NCBI GenBank assembly: GCA_023055425.1
Contig: JALGPY010000002.1
Span: 136,085,927 to 136,149,926, forward strand
Source: Linanthus parryae
Taxonomy: Eukaryota > Streptophyta > Magnoliopsida > Ericales > Polemoniaceae
Direction of reading: 5' to 3'
Length of the DNA: 64,000 bases
How positions within the stretch are numbered: position 1 is the stretch's first letter; the number at the start of each line of letters is the position of its first letter. Below, in pieces: positions 10,570 to 22,400 of the stretch. A program made the translations under genes and the position numbers. Below the pieces are notes generated by a model. That model was not told the origin of the DNA and made no database searches. It saw only the letters and a list, made by a program, of their open reading frames with translations.

Positions 10570-11838
10570 TCGATAACCCCAATGAAATTCCCGTCCACGT
10601 ATGGCTTTTCTCACTGTCCATTTATCTTGAATAGGTTCCCATTCTCAGCTTCAACCTCAAGTGATCCCCATGGATATACCTCGGTAATCGTGAAAGGACC
10701 ACTCCATCTTGACTTCAACTTTCCTGGAAACAATTTCAATCTTGCATTAAACACCAAAACATTTGTCCCACCTTGAAGTCTCGCTGTATAATGTGCTTGT
10801 CGTGCCATTGCTTTCTCCGCCCTTTATAGATCTTTGCACTCTCATAAGCCATCAGCCGGAACTCTTCAAGCTCTAGCAATGCATGTATCCGTTGCTCACT
10901 TGAGAGCTTAGCATCCAAGTTGATATTCTTCAACGCCCAATATGATTTATGCTCAAGTTCCACCGGAAGGTGACATGACTTCCCAAATACAAGCTGATAA
11001 GGTGAAATGCCCAAGGTGGTCGTGTATGTAGTCCTGTATGCCCATAAACTGTCATCTAAGTGTAGTGACCAATCCTTGCGCCCTGGGTTGACTGTCTTCT
11101 CTAGAATCCCCTTTATCTCTAGGTTAGAAAATTCAGCTTGTCCATTCGACTGCGGGTGGTAGGCCAGTGATATCTTGTGCGTCTTCACTCCATATTTTCT
11201 CAACACATTGGCAAAAACTTTATTCACGAAATGCGACCTTTCATCACAAATAATGGCCATGGGCGTCCCAAACCGCGTATCTTTCGTACAAATCTCTCTA
11301 CAGTGGCTCCATCATTCTTGGGAAAAGCCATTGCCTCTACCCACTTGGTCACATAATCAACAACTAAAAGAATATAGAGATTACCAAGTGAAGATGGACC
11401 CATAAAATCAATGCCGCAAACGTCAAATGGCTCAACCTCCAACACAAAATTTTGAGGCATCTCATTTCGGTTGGAAATATTGCTGGTTCTCTGACATCGG
11501 TCACATTACTGTACAAAGAGATGGGCGTCTATATGCAATGTAGGCCAAAAGAAACCGCCCTGAAGTACCTTTGCCACTGTGCGTGATTTGCCGAAGTGAC
11601 CTCCACAGTTCAACTCGTGGCAGTGTTTGAGAATATCCAAAGTGTCTGGCTCTGATACACACCTCCGCAATACATTATCTGCTCCCAACTTGAACAAATA
11701 AGGGTCATCCTTGAAATGATGCCGCGTGTCTGCAAAGAATTTCTTCCTCTGGTGGTAAGTCATATCCTTGGGAACAATATTGAGCGCCTTGAAATTTGCT
11801 AAGTCAGCAAACCAAGGCACAACTGCTACCACTACCAT
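10570..11838 (-). pseudogene. Element A integrase
   Basis: The N-terminal zinc domain is recognisable (HELNCGGHFGKSRTV...GGFFWPTL, CDRCQR; 11640-11490), though a stop (Q to stop, near 11505) splits it. The core holds the first catalytic Asp in CGIDFMGPS (11420), the second in CDERSHF (about 11245) and Glu in NGQAEFSN (about 11134). The C-terminus (10808-10611) carries the gypsy GPF motif (RWSGPFTITEVYPWGSLEV). A shift near 11260 separates the first Asp from the rest. Integrase inserts the cDNA and makes the 5-bp target duplications. Confidence 0.88.
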
Positions 11839-13692
11839 GAGCTACTCATCTGGAAAATCTTCTCTGATTGGCACATCTTCCTGCTTTTCATTCTCCAGCC
11901 GTGACAAATGGTCAGCAACAACATTCTCTATACCATTTTTTATCTTTGATCACCACATCAAACTCTTGCATCAACAAAACCCACAGATCAATCTTGGCTT
12001 GGCGTCCTTCTTGGTAATAAGTTATTTGAGGGCTGCATGGTCTGTGAAAATCGTCACCCGAGACCCCACAAGATACAGACAGAACTTGTCCAAGGAAAAT
12101 ATCATAGCCAACATATCTTTCTCCGTGGTAGCATAATTAACCTGTGCATCATTAAGAGTTCAAATGGCATAATAAATGAGTTGAGCTACCTTATCTTTTC
12201 GCTGTCCCGGAACTGCTCCCAACACGTAGTCACTAGCATCACACATGAGCTCAAACGGCAAAGTCCAGTCTGGTGTGGCGATGATGGGCGCGCTACTCAA
12301 CTTCTCCTTGAGCGCATCAAAAACTGACTTGCAATTTGCATCAAAATCGAAGACTGAAACTTTCTCAAGCAAACCAGATAAATGCTTTGTGATCTTCGAG
12401 AAATCCTTTATGAACCGCCGATAAAACCCTGCATGTCCCAAGAAACTCCGAATCCCTTTGACAGTTGTAGGGTATGGTAGTCTCTCTGTCACCTCAATTG
12501 TTGCCCGTTCCACCTCTAAACCCTTGCTTGAAATCTTGTGCCCCAACACTATTCCCTTGGTCACCATGAAATGACACTTCTCCCAGTTGAGCACTAGGTT
12601 GGTGTAAATGCATATGTCAAGAACCCGAGCTAGCTGCTGTAGACAGCTTTCGAACCCATCACCGTAGAGCAAAAAATCATCCATGAAGACCTCAAAATTC
12701 TGATCCATCATATCTGAGAATATCGACATCATGCACCTCTGAAACGTAGCAGGTGCGTTGCATAACCCAAAAGGCATGCGTCGAAAAGCAAAAGTCACAT
12801 AGGGACATGTGAATGTCGTCTTATCCTGATCAGCTGGCTCAATGACAATTTGGTTTTACCCGGAGTAACCATACATAAATCAATAATGAGAGTGATGCGC
12901 TAGCCTATCAAGCATCTGATCAACAAATGGAAGGGGGAAGTGACCCTTCAGTATGGCATCATTGAGTTTGCGGTAATCCATGCAAACTCTCCACCCAGTA
13001 ACAGTACGAGTGGAAATCTGATCACCTTTCTCCCCTTCCACCACAGTAATACTGCCTTTCTTAGGAACACACTGCACCGGGCTAGTCCATGTGCTGTCAG
13101 AGATCGGGTAGATGATTCCTGCTTCCAACCATTTAAGTACATCTTTCTTCACCACCTCCTGCATGTGAGGATCGAGGCGACGCTGAAATTGGACTATTGG
13201 CTTCTTGTCCTCCATGAGCCAGATCTTATGATGGCAAACTGTGGGGCTGATCCCCTTGATATCCGCCATGGTTCATCCCATAGCTTCCTTTCTTTCTTGC
13301 AATACCTTGAGTAGCTGCTCCTCCTGTTCCCTGTCCAAACACGCAGACACAATAACAGGAAAAGTCTCATTAGATCCCAAGTATAAATATTTTAAATGAA
13401 CAGGTAAATGCTTTAATTCTAACACAGGAGCAGTAGTAAGAGAGGGAATAAGAATCTTCCTGCTTCCCTCATCAAAGAGGGGTAGGGGCTTTTGCCAATG
13501 AGTCTCCATAACTTGCTCTTTTTCGCTAGAGTCGAGTAGAGCAAGTTCCTCATATAGCCGGTCCAACAATATGTCGTCATCCTCATCCGCTGTGAATGCC
13601 TCCACACCAAAACACTGCTCACTCACCGCATATGCGGAAAACTTCATAGGTTCGAATACGTTGAAGGCCACCTTATCATCATTGATCCACAT
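11839..13692 (-). pseudogene. Element A reverse transcriptase and RNase H
   Basis: The connection and RT start at 13692-13273 and 13269-12880 (GITPTVCHHKI-like start, ...CMDYRKLNDA) and continue at 12798-12160 with the FMDD active site at 12687-12676. RNase H follows (LMCDASDYVLGA, about 12250) with several stops after 12160. In the RT the usual YCFLDGYSGYNQI box reads HY-stop-FMYGYSG-stop-NQI, so the first catalytic Asp is lost (to Tyr) as well as two nonsense codons being present. This RT is dead. Confidence 0.88.
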
Positions 13693-13739
13693 CGTTAAAT
13701 CTCCATTTGCTACATCAATGATAGTTCTTCCCGTGGCTA

Positions 13740-14759
13740 GGAATGGTCCGCCCAGGATAAGGGGAACATCTTCATCCGCTTACATGTCCAGGATCACAAA
13801 GTCAGTTGGGAAGATAATTCCTTCCACTCTCACAAGTACATCTTCCAAAACACCCATGGTCGTTTGATAGTACGGTCTGCCTTCTGCAAACACATTCGAG
13901 TGGGATTTGGATCCCATACACCAAATTACTCAAATACTTATGTGGGCATCAAATTAATGCTCGCGCCAAGATCACATAACGCCCTTCTATGAAACGTATC
14001 TCCCAAAGTCACATGAATGATGAAACCCCCCGGATCTTTCATCTTCTTTGGCAACGCCTTTTGCACAACGGTGCTACACTCTTCATTCAGGGTCACAGTC
14101 TGAAAATTATCCATGCGCCACCTATTGGAAAGGAGGTCCTTGAGAAATTTAGCATACTTAGGCATTTGTGAAATGGCCTCCGCGAAAGGGATATTAATAT
14201 GCAACTTCTTGAAGATATCCACAAACTTCTTGAAGTGTTTAGCATCCTCTTGGCTCTTCAACCTCTGCGGGTATGGTACACACATGCTGTACTCCTTAGG
14301 ATATTGCTTCTCCTCCGACTTCCTACTCGTGTCCTTTGATTTGGGAATCACGGTAGGCACGAGAGTTGCTTCATCCAACGCCTTCTCAGTTGCATTAGTT
14401 GCCTCTGCTCGTGCGTGGCTTGGATATGGGGGATCCTCAGTAGTGATGCCACTGCGAGTCCTAATCGCGTTCAGTTTCTCATTAGGCGTGATGGTTTTTG
14501 CTGGAAGTATGCCCGATGGAAGTTTGGTATTCTGATTGGCAATCTGCCCAATCTGAGTCTCGTGGCTCTTCATTGTGGCTTGCATTAAGCCAATCGTGCT
14601 CTCCATCCTGTCTTGATTAGCTAGTAACTTTCTCAATAAATCATTTGTCTCTGGCTCTTCTTTTTTTTGGAGCTTGCTGTTGTGGAACCTGCCTTTGTGC
14701 TTGGTATCGAACATTTGGCCTCTGATCGGGTGCATATAATCCACTGTTTGGATTGGCAT
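13740..14759 (-). pseudogene. Element A protease and gag-pol linker
   Basis: The open frame 14759-13938 holds a hydrophilic linker (TRSGITTEDPPYPSHARAE, typical of Athila gag-pol) and ends with the retroviral-type protease motif ALCDLGASINLMP at about 13960. Asp-Leu-Gly instead of Asp-Thr/Ser-Gly is normal for this lineage. Just downstream the frame is lost; the flap region continues in another frame around 13740-13900. Confidence 0.85.
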
Positions 14760-16048
14760 AGCTGAAGTTGGGGTGATTGCGATTATTGGGATGATATGTG
14801 TTGGACCATTGCTGCTATCTCATAAAATTCACCTCTTCAACACTACCATCGTACCCCTGGCTTTCATCTGCTAGTAACTCACCCATGGGCTTCACCTGTG
14901 ATGGAGGTTGCATGCCGTGAAATGCTGAGGTCATGGATTCCAGCTTTTTTTTTCCATAGATTCAATCTTGTTGACTAAGGCTTCATCCCCAGGTTTGGAG
15001 TACCTACGAGGTTCAGCCCTCGTAGTCTCTCTCTTAGACACATTGTTCAGCAGATCCTGAGCTTACTGTGCCCCCAGCACCATAAAGTTACCACCAGCTA
15101 GCATACTCAACTGGTCACCTGTCTCCTTATCTAATGCGCTGTAGAAATAATGGAGGAGCTTGTGCCATGGCTCCCCATGATTCGGACATCTACGGAGAAT
15201 TTGGCTGAACTTCCTCCAAGCATCTCCCAGTGAGATGTCTTCTTCCTGAGTGAATTTTGTATTCTCAGCCATCTGCTGAGCGACTCTGGATGGTGGCAAA
15301 TTCTTCCTCAGAAAATCATGACAACAATCTGCCCATGTCACATGACTCCCCGCTGGCAGTTCCATAAGCCATTTCCTGGCTTTTCCAGATAAAGAGAAGG
15401 GAAACAATAATAGCTTAATCGTTTCATCTGGAACTCGTTGGTCGTGGAAATTTGATGTGATTTGCTCAAATAAGAGCAGATGGTGGTTGGGATCATCTCC
15501 TGGAGCTCCGTTGAATGCACACTCATCACGAACCATATTGATCATATGTTGGCGCATCTGGAAGTGTTGGGCATTGATCTGCAGCCTAAAAATGGTAGGT
15601 TGGTAACTTGATGGAGTAGTTCTGAAATAGTCCACCATAGGGCGGTCTTCAATCTCGGCATTGTTAACTGGTGCCGCGACGTTATGCCTGTTGTTTCCCC
15701 CATTATTGCCACCATTGTTCCCACCGAAGTTCGCCACTTGTGCCCCCACACCAGGAACTGGTTGTGGATTTGGGGGGGGGAGGGGGAAGCGATCCATCAT
15801 TGCCTGCATCTCAGCCATTTGAGCCCTCACCTGCTCAGTTTCTCGTGCTCTATTGGCTGCATCTCTACAGCTGCTGCTCCAGCTGCCTCCGCATCCTCCA
15901 TACCTTTGCAGATCCTCTCAAACTCAACTCTAGTTTGGTCATCCGTAGCAACTGAGCTTGTTTTCCTCGTGTCTCTACGTTGTGCGCGTAACAAAGTTTC
16001 CGGGTCCTCAAGTGTTGGGTGCAAAGGCTCGTCTCGAGAACGGGACAT
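14760..16048 (-). pseudogene. Element A gag
   Basis: The start is probably ATG at 16048 (MSRSRDEPLHPTLEDPETLL), about 115 bases after the primer site. A stop at 15827 breaks the N-terminus. The main open part (15830-15063) contains a Gly/Asn-rich repeat (NNGGNNGGNN) and the retrotransposon gag domain (FNGAPGDDPNHHLLLFEQI ... GKARKWLMELP ... SWADCCHDFLRKNLPPSR-like, RRCPNHGEP). A stop at 15063 and lesions near 14800-14970 precede the protease linker. The Pro-rich segment PLPPPNPQPVPG lies near residue 20 of the open part. Confidence 0.85.
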
Positions 16049-16164
16049 GCATCGTGAAATTCAACCTGAAAACACAGATTACACACAGAAAGTAGGTGAG
16101 TAATAGATATAAACAATAATATAAAATCCATAAGGCTAGGAATTATAATTAATTTAGTCGGAAT

Positions 16165-16181
16165 CCCCGACAACGGTGCCA
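16165..16181 (-). other. Element A primer-binding site (tRNA-Asp)
   Basis: The sense strand reads TGGCACCGTTGTCGGGG, against the expected TGGCGCCGTTGCCGGGG complement of plant tRNA-Asp. Both mismatches are transitions at methylatable cytosines. It lies six bases from the LTR. Confidence 0.85.
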
Positions 16182-16187
16182 AAAACT

Positions 16188-17579
16188 TGACATGTTCCAA
16201 CCGCAAGTGCACGGCGGTCGTGTGTAGTAATATCCGAAAATCCTGGTTGTCGATCCTAAGGGACTTCTTGTAAATCAATTATTGTTGTATAACCTTATGA
16301 GGGCTAAGTGCAAGTTGATTTGGTTTTTCTAAGTCTACTAAAATAACAGACGAGTTTCTCAATTAATCGGTTGATTGATCGATTAACAAAGAAAGGTTGT
16401 TGAATTACTAATAAGTGATAAAGTTCAGGATATCTTTCGGGATCACTAGGGCATAATTACCGTTACTAGCTTATGTTCACATAACACGGATATATTCTAC
16501 TTAGGCAAACGAGTAACACTCCTTTGAAGATTCCTCGACCAAAGGTTATGTTTAGGGGCGCCTATCCGATTCCTCTAGCATACGTACATCTAAACAAGCA
16601 TTAAGATTTTAGGTTCTACTCTTAGTTCTTAGTTAACTAAACCGATTCCTCTAGGTTAGATACGACTAGTGCAAGATTCACGTGTCGGGTAGTAAATACC
16701 GATTCCTCAAGCATTCTCTACCTATAATCAAACCTATTGTGACGTCATACAATATGAATGACAGAAATAAGCATAAAATCAAGCATAGCTAAATGAATAG
16801 AACATCGAATTAAGCTTGAACGCATGAAATATGATCCATAAACCACCAAACCGGTGTTTAACCCTAGCTACCGTCTAGATATCCTAAATAAAGAACTTAG
16901 GTACGCTTACTCATGATCCAAATAACAAGTTTCAATTTTATCGTGAGCAACAATCAAAGAAAAGAAGAGTTGAGAAGTCAAACGAATGATCCAAAGCTCC
17001 ACAATAGCTCCCAAAGCTACCAAGCACGTCTTCCTAGATGAGAATACTGAAAAAACAAGCCCTAACCCGTTCTAATATGTTTCCTTAAAGTTTAAGACCA
17101 CTTCCAAATAATTACAGAATAACCCCAAACGGACTGCAGATTTTGGCCTTCTCTTCGCACGAAGAGAATTTTGGCCTTCTCTTCGCACGAAGACTTTCTG
17201 AACTCCTCTAATTTTGGCTAAGTAAATCTATTCGTGCGAAGAGATTTCCTCTTCGTGCGAAGAGACTGAGGCTGCAGATTTCTTCCTTCTTTTCCTTGAA
17301 TCTTTCCTTGAGTTCATCGTTTCCGAAACTCGTCTCTTCATCATCCTTGATCTCCGCGTCCTATTTCCTGCCAACCACAACACGAAACAAGTACCCGCGA
17401 TGATATCACAATAAAAGTGTCCAAATATACAAGAAACACCCATATTTAATAGTTAACGTTCAAAAACTAAACTTTCTCAATTTAGGCATATTATACTCAA
17501 AAGACGACAAATTCTCCAAGTAAAGCACACAAAACGTAGATAAATAGGTAATAAAATAACTTCGAAAATGGAGTTATCA
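16188..17579 (-). repeat. Element A 5' LTR
   Basis: This 1392-bp LTR reads TGATAACTCCATTTTCGAAG at its sense start and ends ...CTTGCGGTTGGAACATGTCA. It contains the TCTTCGTGCGAAGA array (17150-17263) and four copies of GAGGAATC (complement at 16529, 16568, 16644 and 16701). Its ends and several inner blocks match the solo LTR at 45561-47296. The 3' LTR is not in the window, so the limits rest on the primer site and on the terminal motif. Confidence 0.85.
17150..17263. repeat. Palindrome array TCTTCGTGCGAAGA (element A LTR)
   Basis: Four copies: 17150-17167 (18 bp with arms TCTCTTCG/CGAAGAGA), 17180-17193, about 17231-17244 (5' arm partly lost) and 17250-17263. They are the same unit as in the spacer at 9422-9602. 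Confidence 0.9.
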
Positions 17580-18171
17580 CCAAGCAAGTGATGAAAGTTA
17601 TAAAGAAGGCTTCCTAGGCTATAGTGTCTGTGAACGAAAGGGTAAACGGCTGCAAATAGGTTGACTATTTGGACCTAAGGCTGAGAAACAGGATGTGAGG
17701 TCCGTTATAAGCCAAAAAACTCCACTGAAAAATGCAGTTACCATGCTGGCGCCCGTAGGCAGGTTGTCGTCTACCTAATGACGGCGGTGTGGAAACTAGT
17801 CGAATTCCTAACTCAGGGTACAACTACCGGAGAATTCTGTGTCTCACTGGATCTAACCATCCACAGAAGATCAAACTACTACACCTCGGTGCCAATTTTC
17901 CTTCCCGTTGGAGACTTTATCACTGAACTCTCCCCAGTTTTAGTCCTCTTAATTTACCTTTCTCAAAAAATTTCCGAATTTTAGCTTTTTTTTTTTTTAT
18001 TTATAAATTTGCATGGTCATAAAATAGGTGGATAGACTCAACATAAAAACACGTGTTGACTCAAAAATTTAAAATAAAATGAAAAATAAAATGAACAAAA
18101 ATATGCAGACCCGGCGATGCAGGGGGACACGTTCACCACCCCCAAACTAGAGGTGGCGCGTCCTCGGGACT
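17580..18171 (-). other. Element B 3' region after the extra ORF
   Basis: About 590 bases with no coding signal. A purine run (sense CTAGTTTGGGGGTGG, 18138-18152) resembles a polypurine tract and recurs in A (near 10046) and in the C LTR (38868). An A-rich run (sense) lies at 17988-18000. Assigned to B by position only. Confidence 0.5.
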
Positions 18172-18912
18172 CTAACGATCTAGTCTATAACCTGAATATG
18201 TGTTCTCATGGGTGGACGGGTCTGTCGGCTCAAGGGATGGCTCGGGAGTCTGCCTCCCCCTGGGTCTCTTCCTAGCAGTCCGTCTAGCCGCTGGTGCTGT
18301 ACCAGCATGACTGGCACCAGGGTGTGCACTGCTGGCCCCTGGGTCTGAGTTCTGTCGGGGCGGGTACTGGGTACCGAGTCTGCCAGGGTGTCCCACAGAA
18401 TCTGCGTGTTTTGGGTTCGGGGTAGGGTCATGGCTGAAGAAGCTGTCATATGGCCGGCTATCCTCCATCGTCCAACTGGAACAGTTGTCACTGGAGTAGC
18501 GGGCCGGGAAGTTAAATTTCTTGCCACACTTATGGCTCTAAATCTCATTGAGGTCTGCCTCATGAGTTCGAAGAGCATAAGTGATAGCATGGTAGATATG
18601 CTTTTGGGTCTTAAACAGTTTCCCAAGACCCCTGGCCATTTTCTTGACTGTCCTCACTAGATAATTCATCTTTTTTCCAGGGCATTAATTTTCTTTTGTA
18701 CCCACTCCTCATGCTCGGTACTCTCAAGGCGCCCAAACGAACTGCGCCTGGCGCCCTTCCTAGACTGCCAGTGGTCGTACTCGGCCTGCCTGGGTTCACT
18801 TGAACTGGCTGACCAGGGCAGTCCGTGGGGTCCTGGTAAGGTAGGCAAACCACCGTCTGCTGGCGGCGGTGGTGGCGGTATCTCATCACCCCCACCCTAT
18901 GGAGGCGCACTG

Positions 18913-18976
<64 letters not shown>

Positions 18977-19950
18977 TATTATCATCATCATCATCATCCA
19001 CATTAACATAATCCGGAGGCCCTAGAAGAGCCTCCCCCAATGCACATCTAATTTTTCGGTACTTTCGTACCTGAAACGGTCTGATATCTCTCAGCTCACC
19101 TGGAATTGGCACCCGATAATCCTGGGTCATTTTGGTCAACATCCCCAAAATACCTAACCCTTTCCTACTAGTAGCCTCCATCCTCTCCCGAAAAAATTCA
19201 CAAATAATCTCCGATAGGCTGACTGGCTCTCGGGTCATCAAACAAAAAACCAATTATGCCACATCATAGTCCAACCTAGTCATGTGCGTAATGCCCACAA
19301 TCCGGTTGTGGACCCACTCTGTCCTCCATCTCGCTTCCCGAATCAGGTAGGTAGAAGGTAGTTTCCTATTAGCTGGACTCCTTTCAGGGTAGTACCACGC
19401 AACCCCAGGTACACCCGCACACAAAGTCTGGAGAATCTGGTCACTAAGCGCTTCAGAAGGGTGAGTCCAAAATTCCTGAAACTGACAGTGTCATCTTACT
19501 CCAACTCTAGGCCTAGACTTTCTCGGATGGACTCTGGGGTGATCCTAATCCAAGTCTTCCTGCAGTAATCCACTCATCGGACTGGGCCTCGTTGTTCATA
19601 CACTGCTGGAGATTACTGTAAATCTCTTTAGCGAGTATAGAGTGGACCTGGAAATTGGGAAACCCGGTGAAAAAATCCCCAAATTCACCTAGTTCGGTGT
19701 AATCAAACAGGCTCTGCCCCATAGACACATGATCACGGGGGAAGGTCCTCTCAGTCCGAATCTCATACTTGATCTTTTTATCCTGCAGATAGAACAGGTG
19801 GGCCTCTTTGTTGACAAATCTATAGTCACAGAAATGGTCCTCCCTCAACAACCTACATTCTATGATTTCAACGGAGCACTATCCCGATCCGGTCGCATGA
19901 ATGGTTTATCCACATCCATCACAGAAAATGAAAAGACAGAAAAAATGAAT
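18172..19950 (-). pseudogene. Element B extra 3' ORF with poly-Asp tract
   Basis: The first part (19851-19513: CDYRFVNKEAHLFYLQD...) matches the extra ORF of element A in sequence and position. The second (19253-18897) holds ICEFFRERMEATSRKGLGILGMLTKMTQDYRVPI, resembling the C-terminal half of the PF20167-like plant transposon domain, and runs into an aspartate tract. The last (18468-18172) is Pro/Ser/Arg-rich. Stops and frameshifts separate the parts; a candidate start (MRPDRDSAPLKS) lies at about 19897. As in A, the role is unknown and no membrane segment is visible. Confidence 0.7.
18913..18998. repeat. (ATC/GAT)n trinucleotide microsatellite
   Basis: A run of CAT/ATC triplets with two ATT interruptions. 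On the minus strand in the frame of the extra ORF it codes for a tract of aspartates with two Asn. In the next frame the same run reads as poly-Met, which is an artefact. Confidence 0.95.
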
Positions 19951-21019
19951 CTGTAGAGAGAGAAAAACAGAACCTTGGTACCTAGAGTAAATCTTACGGG
20001 TAAAGATTCGGAAACGCTGTCTCTGAAGCAGATCTGGAACTATCTGATTTTTCTGGTCTGGGCACTCCCACACTGTTTCTGGGCAGTCTGTCGGTCTTGC
20101 GGTGGTCGCCGGAGTTGGACTGGCGGCTGAAGACTTATGGTGGCTGAGTAAGGCAGAGAGAGTTTCTTTAGAGAGAGAGAGAGAGTTGAAAGTGTTTGAA
20201 TGAAGTGAAAATGGGTCACTTTCAGCTGTACACTATTTATAGACAAACTTTCAAAAATTACAGATAGTCCCCTGAATTTCAAAATTTTCCAAAAAGTTTC
20301 AATTTTTTCTGATCCCGCTCCTTGTGCATTTGGACGCACGTTATGCGTTTGAATGCACAACTTGAATTTTCTGGAAAATCTTTAAATCTCAATTATATGC
20401 GTATCAACCCACATTATGCGTTTTAACGCATAGCTTGGATTTCTGGAATTTCTGGGCTTGTGATGATGTGCGTTTCCTGCGTTTGAACACGGTTCTTTAG
20501 TTTCTGGGATTCTGCAGCTTCTGATGTATGCGTTTGAAACCACATTTTGCGTATGAACGCACATATTCTCTCCAGAAAAGTTCTTTGAAGTCTTCTGCAT
20601 TTGAACGTACACCCTTTGTTTGAACGCATATTCTTTTCTTCAAAATTTCAGGCCAAGTATTCTCCGTTTGGACGCATCCTTTCTGCGTTTGAACGCTAGT
20701 CTGCTAGTCTGGGAATTTATCTGGCCTGGTGTACGTTTGAACGCACATCCTCTGCGTTTGAACACAAATGTGTTGGTTCAAAAATTCTGTCCTGGAGTGC
20801 CTGCATTTAAACGTATAAATCTGCGTTTGAAAGCACTTCCTTGCGTTTGAACGCATCCTTACAATTCCTGCAAAAATTGTTCCGGTCTCACTGAAACACT
20901 AAATTCAGCATTAGAACCCCTCTTCTCACATCTCTCTTTTTATGAAATTTTTATTAAAATTAATGTATTTAAAAACTACTATTACGTTTTGGGTTTCCTC
21001 CCAACCAGCTCTTTGTAAT
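19951..21019 (-). other. Element B spacer between integrase and 3' ORF
   Basis: Non-coding; contains the palindrome array (20320-20860), a GAGA run (20161-20190), and the GGGTTTCCTCCCAACCAGCTC motif next to integrase (20985-21010) that is shared with A. The arrangement is the same as in the A spacer. Confidence 0.6.
20320..20860. repeat. Palindrome array TGCGTTTGAACGCA (element B spacer)
   Basis: Many variants of TGCGTTTGAACGCA and half-units (TGCGTTT..., ...GAACGCA) occur, with an exact copy at 20842-20855 and near copies around 20683, 20736, 20751 and 20820. A CTG/TTG-centred variant of the same unit fills the 5' LTR (27640-27985). Confidence 0.88.
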
Positions 21020-22400
21020 TTACGGTCGACGACCCGACCCAGTTACCTCATTGGTGTTCAAGGATCGTGGAGGTAGATGGCCTCTACCTCTATAGCTTCC
21101 TGCTGATCTCTGCATGGCTTGACTCTGTTCCCTTTTACCTTGAAAATTGTGTTGTCCCTTAGGTTTTCCAGCTACACTACTCCCCAGGATGTTATGTCTT
21201 TCACAATAAATGGTCTTAACCATCGTGAGCGCAGTTTCCCTGGATATAATTTCATTCTTGAATTTTAAAGGAGAACCTTCTTCCCAATTTCTATCTTCTT
21301 TGGTAGCATGCGGTTGTCATTCCATTTTTTCATTTTTTACTTATATATCTTGGCACTCTCATAAGTTGTTTTTCAGAATTCCTCCAATTTGAGCAATGCC
21401 ATCTTTCTCTTATCTCCAGATAAACTGTGATCCATATTTAGCTGCTTGATTGTCCAATACGCTCTGTGCTCTAATTCCATTGGTAAGGGACAAGCCTTAC
21501 CAAACACCAGTTGGTATGGTGACATTCCCAGCGGGGTTTTGTAGGCAGTCTGTGTGCCCAAAGTGCATCATCAAGCTTCAAGGATCAATCTTTGCGTCCT
21601 GGATTCATAGTTTTTTCCAATATGCTCTTGATTTGCTGATTCGACACCTCTGCTTGCCCATTTTCCTAAGGGTGGTAAGGTAGTGATACCTTATGGATAG
21701 ACACCCCATACTGCTTCAAAACTTTGGCAAAGAATTTGTTGATGAAGTGATAGCCCTCATCACTAACCATGGCTCTTGGTGTTCCGAACCTAGTGAAAAT
21801 ATTGCGCTTGAGTAATCGCTCCACTGTTGCTGCGCCGTTTTTCTGACAGGCCATAGCTTCTATCCATTTGGACACATAATCAACTACCAGAAGGATATAC
21901 AAATTAGCCAAGGATGACGGAAAAGGGCCCATGAAATCAATTCCCCAAACATCGAAAGGTTTGACCTCTTGGCAAAGTATCATGGGCATCTCATTCCGTT
22001 GGGAAATATTTTCTATGCGCTGGCAGGGATCACAGCTCTGTGCATAATCGTGGCAATCTTTGAAAACTGTCGGCCAAAAAAAACCTGATTGCCGAACTTT
22101 GTGGGCTGTCCTGGGTCCACGAAAGTGACCCCCACACTATGCTAAGTGACAGTGCTGAATTACCTTCAGGATCTCGTAACATGGAATACAACGTCGTAGG
22201 ATGTTGTCAGCACCCTATTCGAACAGGAAAGGGTCATCCCAGAAATATTTCCTGCATTCTGAGATAAACTTTTGTTTCTATAGGGGGTGATAACTTCAGG
22301 GAGTGCTCCATTGACCAAATAATTGGCTATGACATAGTACCAGGGTTGTCTGTTGGCTTTGACCTTCATAATATGCTCGTCAGGGATGTTTTCTTGAATT
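21020..22400 (-). pseudogene. Element B integrase
   Basis: The tether and zinc region (22400-22020; GGHFRGPRTAHKV...SGFFWPT, split by frameshifts) lead to the core at 21989-21666 with the first catalytic Asp in WGIDFMGPF and the second in VSDEGYHF. A stop after SLPYHP precedes the Glu segment (NGQAEVSN). The rest (21561-21373, [19 protein letters not shown]) is the conserved C-terminal part. The GPF/Y end near 21200 is heavily shifted. Confidence 0.82.

Larger units (their letters stand above)
7543..17579 (-). mobile_element. Element A, Athila-type Ty3/gypsy retrotransposon (3' end missing)
   Basis: Sense order from right to left: 5' LTR (16188-17579), tRNA-Asp primer site, gag, protease (DLGAS), RT (FMDD), RNase H, integrase, a 1.9-kb spacer, and an extra 3' ORF interrupted by Copia-1 at 7542. 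The DLGAS protease, FMDD polymerase box, tRNA-Asp primer and extra ORF after integrase all point to the Athila group. The rest of the 3' ORF and the 3' LTR should lie beyond Copia-1, left of the window. The flank at 17580-17584 (CCAAG) is the predicted target duplication. Confidence 0.88.

Noticed and set aside
18611..19009. ORF with a long poly-Met run
   Set aside because: It is the wrong frame of the GAT microsatellite; the neighbouring frame gives poly-Asp and agrees with the flanking ORF parts.
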